Origin: Methanocellales archaeon | GTDB lineage: Archaea; Halobacteriota; UBA148; JAUWXC01 | Assembly: GCA_030616565.1 (NCBI GenBank) | Contig: JAUWXC010000011.1 | Span: 1-10,769 of the forward strand | Length of the DNA stretch: 10,769 nucleotides | Direction: 5' to 3' | Shown here: positions 5,695 to 10,769 of the stretch, one piece after another | Numbering within the stretch: position 1 is the stretch's first letter | How the letters are laid out: the number at the start of each line of letters is the position of its first letter | The notes under the pieces: generated by a model | Told to the model about the DNA's origin: nothing | Database searches by the model: none | What the model saw: only the letters and a program-made list of their open reading frames with translations | Program-made: the position numbers and the translations under genes

Positions 5695-7794
5695 ATGAAA
5701 ATCAGCGAGCTCTCTGGCAAATTACCCGAGAATGCGATTCAATTTTATGTAGATACCGGGTTCGACGAGTTATATCCACCGCAAGCAGATGCGATTCGGC
5801 GCGGCATAGTTGATGGAAAAAATATTGTGGCGGCAATACCCACCGCATCCGGCAAAACGCTACTCGCAGAACTGGTCATGTTAAAATCCGTGTTAAGTGG
5901 TGGCAAGGCGATTTACATCGTGCCGCTAAGGGCGCTCGCCTCTGAGAAATATGATAGATTTTCTCAGTTTTCGCAACTTGGCATCAAGGTGGGAATCTCC
6001 ACCGGCGATTTTGACTCGAAAGATGAGTGGTTGGGCAGATGTGATATCATCATCACAACGTCTGAAAAGGCGGATTCGCTGCTCAGAAATGAGGCAAGCT
6101 GGATGGATGAGCTTACGGTCATCGTTGCAGATGAGATTCACCTCATTAACTCCCCCGACAGAGGACCAACGCTGGAGATGACGTTGGCAAAGCTGATGAA
6201 ATTGAATCCGAGGGCACAAATCCTTGCGCTGAGCGCGACGATAGGAAATGCAGATGAAATAGCAAAATGGCTTGATGCGGAATTGATTCGAAGCGACTGG
6301 CGCCCTGTAGAGCTGCGAGAGGGCATCCTCTTCGGAAAGGCGATCGACTTTATCAACATGAAAAAAGAGGTCGCAGTTGATAACAGGGATAGTACGATTG
6401 CGCTTTCGGTTGATGTTATAAAAGATGGTGGGCAGTGTCTCATTTTTACCAACACGCGCAAGAGGGCAGAGGAGACGGCCAAGAGAGTTGGCAGGGCAAT
6501 AGAAAGCATAATTGGTGCAGATGAACGTCTGACGAAGATGGCCAAGGAGATCAAAGAGGTTGGTGAGACCGACCTGTGCGAAAAACTTGCTTTTTGTGTT
6601 GAAAATGGAGCGGCATTCCATCATGCCGGACTGAGGAGCGAGCACAGGCGCATCATAGAGGATGGTTTTAGGTCTAACGTGATAAAGGTTATAGCGTGCA
6701 CGCCCACGCTGGCGGCAGGCTTAAACTTGCCGGCAAGGCGCGTCGTCATCCAGAGCTATAAGCGATATGATGCCGGCTTTGGATTGGCGCCGATACCGGT
6801 TTTGGAGTATAAACAGATGTGCGGTAGGGCAGGCCGCCCGGGTCTGGATCCATATGGTGAGTCGGTCCTCATTGCAAAAAATTTTGATGAGAGGAGCGTG
6901 TTGATGGAGAATTACGTGCTTGCAGATCCAGAGGATATATGGTCAAAATTGGGCACGGAAAATGCGCTGCGCACCCACATATTATCGACGATTGCAACCG
7001 GATTCGCTTCCTCGCGAGCGCAATTGCTGGATTTTATGGATAACACGTTCTACGCGTTCCAACAGGAAAGATGGGGGCTGGAGCATGTGATAGATAAGGT
7101 GCTGGAGTTCCTAGATGGGGAGGGCATGGTGGTCGAGCATGATGACAGATTGCGCGCCACACCGCTTGGCAGGTTGGTCTCGAGATTATACATAGACCCC
7201 TTGTCAGCCTCCATCGTCATCAAAGGGCTGCAGACTGCAAGAAAGACCGCTCCGCTCACCCTCATTCACCTGATCTGCAGCACACCTGATATGAGAAAAC
7301 TCTATTTGCGGAGCGGGGATTATATCTGGGTTGAGGCCTTTGCCACACAGCATCACAACGAGCTTGCACCCATGCCTATGAACAACCCCGAGTGGTATCT
7401 CGCCGAGGTCAAGACGGCGATGATGTTTCTGGACTGGGTTGACGAGCGATACGAAAACGACATAACGAAGAAATTCGGCATCGGTCCTGGAGATATCCGC
7501 GCATTAGCAGAAACGGCAGAGTGGCTCATGCATAGTACGGCGGAGTTATCTGCCTTCTTGAGATCGCCCCATACAAGAGATGCGAGGCATTTGGTGCAGA
7601 GAATTAGGTATGGCATCAAACCCGAGTTATTGGAGTTGACCAGATTGCGGGGAATAGGAAGGGCGAGAGCGCGCAGATTGTACGACGCCGGATATACCGA
7701 TTTGAGCAAACTCAAAAACGCTGGTCCCAAAAAGATTGCAAAATTAATAGGGGTTGGAGTTGCTGCCAAGGTGATGGAACAGTTGGGTGAGTAG
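5695..7794 (+). CDS. hel308: ATP-dependent DNA helicase Hel308
   Basis: Superfamily 2, Ski2-like 3'-5' DNA helicase acting at stalled or collapsed replication forks; related to human HELQ and the N-terminal half of POLQ. 699 residues, normal length. Q-motif region LYPPQADAI (26-34); motif I PTASGKT (49-55); motif Ia VPLRALASEK (76-85); motif II DEIH (146-149); motif III SATIGN (180-185); motif IV region IFTNTRKRAEE (250-260); motif V TPTLAAGLNLPARRV (336-350); motif VI QMCGRAGRPG (374-383). A winged-helix region and the ratchet helical domain follow, and the C-terminal helix-hairpin-helix lies at LTRLRGIGRARARRLYDAG (648-666), the domain-5 brake of this family. No Shine-Dalgarno precedes the ATG (GATTAAAAACA), so initiation may be leaderless. 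cgi121 follows 3 bases after the stop. All motifs intact; confident call. Confidence 0.97.
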   Translation: MKISELSGKLPENAIQFYVDTGFDELYPPQADAIRRGIVDGKNIVAAIPTASGKTLLAELVMLKSVLSGGKAIYIVPLRALASEKYDRFSQFSQLGIKVGISTGDFDSKDEWLGRCDIIITTSEKADSLLRNEASWMDELTVIVADEIHLINSPDRGPTLEMTLAKLMKLNPRAQILALSATIGNADEIAKWLDAELIRSDWRPVELREGILFGKAIDFINMKKEVAVDNRDSTIALSVDVIKDGGQCLIFTNTRKRAEETAKRVGRAIESIIGADERLTKMAKEIKEVGETDLCEKLAFCVENGAAFHHAGLRSEHRRIIEDGFRSNVIKVIACTPTLAAGLNLPARRVVIQSYKRYDAGFGLAPIPVLEYKQMCGRAGRPGLDPYGESVLIAKNFDERSVLMENYVLADPEDIWSKLGTENALRTHILSTIATGFASSRAQLLDFMDNTFYAFQQERWGLEHVIDKVLEFLDGEGMVVEHDDRLRATPLGRLVSRLYIDPLSASIVIKGLQTARKTAPLTLIHLICSTPDMRKLYLRSGDYIWVEAFATQHHNELAPMPMNNPEWYLAEVKTAMMFLDWVDERYENDITKKFGIGPGDIRALAETAEWLMHSTAELSAFLRSPHTRDARHLVQRIRYGIKPELLELTRLRGIGRARARRLYDAGYTDLSKLKNAGPKKIAKLIGVGVAAKVMEQLGE

Positions 7795-7797
7795 GAC

Positions 7798-8301
7798 ATG
7801 AACATCAAGATCATTGGAGGAAGAGTTGACATCAAGGATGCAACAGAGTTCATCAAAACGTTGGGCAACGTCGCCAAAAGATACAAGGTAACGGTCCAAG
7901 CGCTGGATGCGAACAAGATCGCTGGCGCAGAGCATCTTCGTTTTGCGGTCGAGAAGGCGATGAGGTCGATGTCTTCGCAAAGGAACATCTCCAAGGATCT
8001 GGGCATGGAAATTCTCCTGTATGCCTCCGGAAGGCGCCAGATTAACAAGGCTCTTCAGTTGGGGATTTCGCCCGGCAAAGGCAACGTCGCGATTGTCATA
8101 GTTGGTAGCAATGCAGAGCGCGCAGGCAAGGAGATAAAGGAGTTCGTTCAAGAAGCCCCTGTGCTGGATTATAATGAATCAAAGAAAGATGCCATCCTAA
8201 AAACCTTCGGCATCACCGATGCAGAGATAATGACCGTTGGTGAGGATAAGATTCCAAAGCTTGTGCTGGAAAGGGTGGCACTGCTGGATGTTTTGAAATA
8301 G
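7798..8301 (+). CDS. cgi121: KEOPS complex subunit Cgi121
   Basis: Small 167-residue subunit of KEOPS/EKC, which together with Kae1, Bud32 and Pcc1 transfers threonylcarbamoyl to A37 of ANN-decoding tRNAs (t6A). Cgi121 binds Bud32 and recruits tRNA by its 3' CCA tail. Family signatures visible: LDANKIAGAEHLRFAVEKA (37-55), where the helix after an AGxxHL motif is conserved; EILLYASGRRQINKALQLGI (71-90), the most diagnostic part; and VAIVIVG (98-104) as a central strand. It starts 3 bases after the hel308 stop, with GGTGAG (7785-7790) in the hel308 end as a plausible ribosome binding site, so the two genes are almost certainly co-transcribed. The other KEOPS genes are not in this window. No catalytic residues are expected since this subunit is not an enzyme. 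Confidence 0.92.
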   Translation: MNIKIIGGRVDIKDATEFIKTLGNVAKRYKVTVQALDANKIAGAEHLRFAVEKAMRSMSSQRNISKDLGMEILLYASGRRQINKALQLGISPGKGNVAIVIVGSNAERAGKEIKEFVQEAPVLDYNESKKDAILKTFGITDAEIMTVGEDKIPKLVLERVALLDVLK

Positions 8302-8306
8302 TGTCA

Positions 8307-8328
8307 CCTAAAACAAATCCTTTTTAGG
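8307..8328 (+). terminator. Possible hairpin terminator after cgi121
   Basis: CCTAAAA (8307-8313) and TTTTAGG (8322-8328) form a perfect 7-base stem around an 8-base loop, starting 6 bases after the cgi121 stop and ending in T5 (8321-8325). It also spans the stop codon of the facing DUF429 gene (8308-8310). The stem is A/T-rich and weak; archaeal ends often need only oligo-T. Possible two-way function is inference. Confidence 0.3.
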
Positions 8329-8886
8329 AATAACGATTGTCCCATCCGCTCCAGAGAGATTTTCAGCCATACCATGCGCCGCCAAGTATGCAGTGTATGC
8401 TGCAAGTATCGCATCCAAAAGATGGTGGCTCAAAATCCCCTCTGGTAAACCAACTACAAGTTTACCAAGGTCGTTCTGGATTTGTCTTCTTCCCTGCAAT
8501 GTTTTCTTCTTTGCCTTAGCGCCGACATTGCACCTTAGGCGGGTGGCGTATGGATAAACCTCTATTGCCTGGATGCCCTTTTTCTCCAGTGCACACCTGA
8601 GACTAACGCCCAACTCGGTAATCTTCCGAAAAAACGGCGCCCCAGGTGGATAACAAGAGATTCCCAATCTGCGCAACATGAGTTCGCACTCCCTCCAAAC
8701 GCCCGTGACTGGAAAGGTAAGCGGTGCATCAATTGCTACAAGAAGTGGTTCTTTTTTGTGGAGGTCGATGGTCGTATCCAAAAGATGGTCAAAATCAAGG
8801 AGTGTCGGCGATGTTAGTCTGCAACGCTCATCGAGAACAGCATATCCAGACTTTCTCGTGCTCAGGTCGATGCCAACGTACTTCAA
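8308..8886 (-). CDS. DUF429 family protein (predicted RNase H-fold nuclease), coupled to ilvD
   Basis: 192 residues starting at TTG (8884-8886), one base after the ilvD stop. DUF429 proteins have a predicted RNase H-like fold and no settled biochemical role. Visible motifs: VGIDLSTRKSGYAV (4-17) with Asp7 on strand 1, LVAIDAPLTFP (49-59) with Asp53, PPGAPFFRKIT (80-90), a conserved segment of the family, AIEVYPYATR (107-116) with Glu109, and HHLLDAILAAYTAY (154-167) with Asp158. Four acidic residues sit where RNase H-type metal ligands are expected, so the site looks intact. The middle segment 120-135 is lysine-rich (KAKKK), possibly nucleic-acid binding. No ATG or GTG fits the start better; TTG with upstream coupling to ilvD is the natural reading. 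The 3' end faces cgi121 with 6 bases between stops. Family: fairly sure. Function: unknown. Confidence 0.85.
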   Translation of the reverse strand: MKYVGIDLSTRKSGYAVLDERCRLTSPTLLDFDHLLDTTIDLHKKEPLLVAIDAPLTFPVTGVWRECELMLRRLGISCYPPGAPFFRKITELGVSLRCALEKKGIQAIEVYPYATRLRCNVGAKAKKKTLQGRRQIQNDLGKLVVGLPEGILSHHLLDAILAAYTAYLAAHGMAENLSGADGTIVIPKKDLF

Positions 8887-8887
8887 T

Positions 8888-10537
8888 TTATTCGAGAATC
8901 CCGCCCCTGTCTGCCGAACTCGCCAGTTTCACGTACCTGGCGAGGTATCCTTTTAATTCGCGCCTTGGTGGTTTCCAGTCCTTTCTGCGGGTCTCGATCT
9001 CTTCTTCGCTCAGTTCGACGTTCAATGCCCTCTTGGGAATGTCGATCGAAATCATATCGCCCTCCTTCAGCAACGTGATAAGCCCACCCTCAAACGCCTC
9101 TGGCGAGACGTGCCCAATGCAGAGCCCGCGCGTGCCGCCAGAAAAACGCCCGTCGGTGATCAGCGCAACCGAATCAGATAGTCCCATGCCAGCAATTGCC
9201 GACGTCGGACCCAGCATCTCCCTCATGCCAGGTCCACCCTTCGGGCCCTCATACCTAATGATGATGACGTCTCCTTCTTTGATTTCTCCACCAAGAATCG
9301 CCTCGACTGCCTGCTCCTCACCATCGAAGATGTGCGCCGGTCCTTTGTGAATCAGCATCGTCTCATCCACGGCAGTTTGCTTGACGACTGAGCCATCTGG
9401 CGCAAGATTGCCCCTGAGAACCGCTACCCCTCCCTCTGGATGGTTGGGGTTATCAAGCGGCCTGATAACTTCCTCGTTTACTATCCTCGCATCCCTCAAA
9501 TTCTCACCCAGCGTTCTGCCCGAGACAGTCATCACATCCCTGTGCAACTTGGATTCCAACTGCTTCATGAGTGCTGGGATACCTCCTGCCCTATCAAGGT
9601 CCTCAAGCATATGCGGTCCGCCAGGGCGCATGTCGCACAGATGTGGAGTTTTTCTGCTCAACTCGTCGAAAATGTCAAGGTCCAAGTCAATACCCGCCTC
9701 ATATGCTATTGCAGGCAGGTGCAATACCGTATTGGTCGAGCCTCCAAGCGCCATGTCAACCATAATCGCATTTTTAAATGCAGCCTCCGTCATGATACCG
9801 AGCGCGGAGATGTTCTGCTTGATGAGCGAGACGATCTGCTTGCCCGTCTCCAAGGCGATCTTCCTCTTTTTCTCGTCAACTGCATGCGCGGTTGCGCACG
9901 CTGGAAGTGACATGCCAAGCGCTTCCGTAACGCATGCCATGGTATTGGCGGTGAACATGCCAGCACAGCTTCCGACACCCGGGCAAGCAACGTGTTCAAG
10001 TGATGTTAACTCCCTTTCGCTCACAGAGCCCGCCTTGACACCACCAACAGCCTCAAAAACCGTGATCAGGTCAACATTTTTTCCCTTGAATCTGCCGGGC
10101 TTCATAGGGCCGCCGGTCACCGCGATCGCAGGGAGATTTATCCGCGCCGCCGCCATCAAGTGACCTGGTACGACCTTATCGCAGGTGGGGATGAGCACCA
10201 TGCCGTCGAATTGATGCGCCTTAACCCATAACTCTATGGAGTCGGCGATGACTTCCCGACTTGGCAATGAGTAGTGCATGCCATCGTGACCCATTGCAAT
10301 GCCATCACAAATCGCAATCGTGTCAGCCTCAAAGGGGATCCCACCCCCTGCCCTAACGCCTCTCTTGACATCCTCTGCGAGTTTTTTGAGATGGATGTGA
10401 CCAGGAACTATCTCATTATAGCTATTGATGATGGCGATAAATGGTTTGTCAAAATCCTCATCCTCTATACCACAAGCATGAAGAAGTGCCCTATGTGGCG
10501 CTCTTTCAAGACCTTTTTTAATTGCATCACTTCTCAA
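8888..10537 (-). CDS. ilvD: Dihydroxy-acid dehydratase
   Basis: Fe-S enzyme dehydrating 2,3-dihydroxy-3-methylbutanoate and its isoleucine-pathway homologue to the 2-keto acids, the third common step of valine, leucine and isoleucine synthesis. 549 residues, typical of archaeal IlvD. Motifs: [19 protein letters not shown] at the N-terminus, [13 protein letters not shown] (38-50), [21 protein letters not shown] (74-94) with Asp79 as a likely metal ligand, [15 protein letters not shown] (116-130) with cluster Cys119, [15 protein letters not shown] (186-200) with cluster Cys191, MALGGSTNT (262-270), and C-terminal [21 protein letters not shown] (461-481) with active-site serine in RFSGG. The PGHIHL segment has Gly where [2Fe-2S]-type enzymes have a third cysteine, so it resembles the oxygen-sensitive E. 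coli-type [4Fe-4S] class. Start is TTG at 10535-10537 with AGAGG at 10545-10549 seven bases upstream. DUF429 follows one base later. Confidence 0.97.
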   Translation of the reverse strand: MRSDAIKKGLERAPHRALLHACGIEDEDFDKPFIAIINSYNEIVPGHIHLKKLAEDVKRGVRAGGGIPFEADTIAICDGIAMGHDGMHYSLPSREVIADSIELWVKAHQFDGMVLIPTCDKVVPGHLMAAARINLPAIAVTGGPMKPGRFKGKNVDLITVFEAVGGVKAGSVSERELTSLEHVACPGVGSCAGMFTANTMACVTEALGMSLPACATAHAVDEKKRKIALETGKQIVSLIKQNISALGIMTEAAFKNAIMVDMALGGSTNTVLHLPAIAYEAGIDLDLDIFDELSRKTPHLCDMRPGGPHMLEDLDRAGGIPALMKQLESKLHRDVMTVSGRTLGENLRDARIVNEEVIRPLDNPNHPEGGVAVLRGNLAPDGSVVKQTAVDETMLIHKGPAHIFDGEEQAVEAILGGEIKEGDVIIIRYEGPKGGPGMREMLGPTSAIAGMGLSDSVALITDGRFSGGTRGLCIGHVSPEAFEGGLITLLKEGDMISIDIPKRALNVELSEEEIETRRKDWKPPRRELKGYLARYVKLASSADRGGILE

Positions 10538-10544
10538 GATAACG

Positions 10545-10549
10545 CCTCT
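10545..10549 (-). promoter_or_regulatory. Shine-Dalgarno for ilvD (supports the TTG start)
   Basis: AGAGG on the minus strand, with the 7-base spacer CGTTATC before the TTG at 10537. This placement and the conserved [10 protein letters not shown]-terminus together fix a non-ATG start. Confidence 0.6.
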
Positions 10550-10568
10550 AACCTATACAATACGTTCT

Positions 10569-10600
10569 TCTTTTAAAATAGCGTCCCTCTTTTAAAATAG
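10569..10600. repeat. 13-bp direct repeat with TTTTAAAA cores upstream of ilvD (possible promoter/operator)
   Basis: TCTTTTAAAATAG occurs exactly at 10569-10581 and 10588-10600, a 19-base period. Each holds the self-complementary core TTTTAAAA. The copy nearer ilvD is 32-44 bases before its TTG, so on the minus strand its core could be the TATA box giving a very short leader that includes AGAGG. The second copy could be an alternative TATA or a regulator site. Confidence 0.45.
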
Positions 10601-10648
10601 TGATGTAAAAATAGAGGACGAAGAGTTACCAGTACCACGGAACGGCTT

Positions 10649-10709
10649 TGCACATAAAATCCCTTTTTTGAAGGACTTATTGTGCAGATGAAGGAGTTTT
10701 TGTGCAGAA
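10649..10709. repeat. Tandem 20-bp repeat and TGTGCA/TGCACA sites before the downstream gene
   Basis: Two adjacent 20-base units, 10670-10689 and 10690-10709, match at 17 of 20 positions and share GAAGGA and TTGTGCAGA. TGTGCA therefore appears at 10681-10686 and 10701-10706, two helical turns apart, and its inverse TGCACA at 10649-10654 within TGCACATAA, nearly the reverse complement of TTATTGTGCA (10677-10686). CACATAAAA also recurs at 10651-10659 and 10717-10725. The arrangement suggests an operator controlling the gene starting at 10745; the regulator is unknown. Confidence 0.45.
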
Positions 10710-10730
10710 TTACGCTCACATAAAAATGAG

Positions 10731-10740
10731 AGGAGGTGAT
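10731..10740 (+). promoter_or_regulatory. Strong Shine-Dalgarno for the truncated gene at the right end
   Basis: AGGAGGTGAT is a full-length match to the 16S rRNA 3' end complement; GGAGG is 8 bases before the TTG at 10745. It is the strongest ribosome binding site in the window and decides the start codon of the partial gene. Confidence 0.75.
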
Positions 10741-10744
10741 AAAT

Positions 10745-10769
10745 TTGAAAGATTTAGAAACGGATATAA
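10745..10769 (+). CDS. 5' end of an unidentified gene, cut by the window end
   Basis: Starting with TTG at 10745-10747 the frame reads MKDLETDI and remains open to the last base. Only eight codons are visible, too few to identify a product. The start is chosen because of the strong Shine-Dalgarno at 10731-10740. A competing ATG at 10726 would read MRGGDKFERFRNG in another frame and is also open, but it would contain the Shine-Dalgarno inside its own coding sequence and has no site of its own. The gene diverges from ilvD across about 207 bases that contain the repeats described above; apart from these and the ilvD promoter region I see no gene or RNA in that stretch. Confidence 0.5.

Noticed and set aside
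5926..6645. 239-codon minus-strand open frame
   Set aside because: Antisense to the helicase motor domains of hel308; Cys/Arg-rich translation with no recognisable family.
7353..8048. 231-codon minus-strand open frame across the hel308/cgi121 junction
   Set aside because: Antisense to two well-identified genes; Ser/Leu-rich with no motif.
8724..9350. 208-codon plus-strand open frame
   Set aside because: Crosses the DUF429/ilvD boundary antisense to both genes; no supporting signal.
9381..10163. 260-codon plus-strand open frame
   Set aside because: Lies wholly antisense to ilvD, whose motifs are all intact; low-complexity Ser/Pro/Ala-rich translation typical of an opposite-strand shadow, with no ribosome binding site.
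10664..10669. T6 run as a transcription terminator
   Set aside because: No plus-strand gene precedes it, and on the minus strand it would be an A-run; more likely part of the control region.
10670..10709. CRISPR repeats
   Set aside because: Only two adjacent units with no spacer between them and imperfect identity; not a CRISPR array.
10726..10769. ATG at 10726 as start of the right-end gene (MRGGDKF...)
   Set aside because: It would place the near-perfect Shine-Dalgarno inside the coding sequence and has no ribosome binding site of its own; the TTG at 10745 fits better, though eight codons cannot settle it.

Overview
The window reads as chromosomal DNA from an archaeon, most likely a euryarchaeon related to methanogens, Archaeoglobi or ANME-type lineages. 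The evidence is the gene content: RadB (a euryarchaeal RecA-family paralogue), the archaeal helicase Hel308, the KEOPS subunit Cgi121, an archaeal-type IlvD, a DapL-type lysine pathway, and start regions that mix no visible ribosome binding site, TTG starts and strong Shine-Dalgarno sites. The genus cannot be told from the sequence alone. Genes are packed tightly, with almost no non-coding DNA except the last ~200 bases.

Layout, left to right. (1) 1-841, plus strand: the 3' end of larC (nickel-pincer cofactor synthesis), overlapping by 4 bases a small membrane-anchored protein of unknown function. (2) 844-1599, minus strand: a two-domain protein with a RuvC/YqgF-like RNase H fold, divergent from (3) radB at 1715-2386, plus strand. 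(4) 2393-5646, minus strand: a three-gene lysine operon transcribed dapL-lysA-dapF with single-base gaps; together these make LL-diaminopimelate, epimerise it to the meso form and decarboxylate it to lysine. (5) 5695-8301, plus strand: hel308 followed 3 bases later by cgi121. (6) 8308-10537, minus strand: ilvD (branched-chain amino acid synthesis) followed after 1 base by a DUF429 gene, a second RNase H-fold protein. (7) 10538-10769: a regulatory stretch with two sets of direct repeats, then a strong Shine-Dalgarno and the first eight codons of a plus-strand gene cut by the window end.

The window interleaves two themes: amino-acid biosynthesis (lysine, branched-chain) on the minus strand, and nucleic-acid maintenance or tRNA modification (RadB, RuvC-like protein, Hel308, Cgi121, DUF429) on both strands. 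Three convergent junctions have only 2-6 bases between stop codons, and two of them carry inverted repeats. I see no tRNA, rRNA, CRISPR array, transposase, phage gene or defence cassette. The most open items are the RuvC/YqgF-like protein beside radB, the unknown lipoprotein-sized membrane-anchored protein after larC, the DUF429 gene coupled to ilvD, and the repeat-rich control region at the right end.
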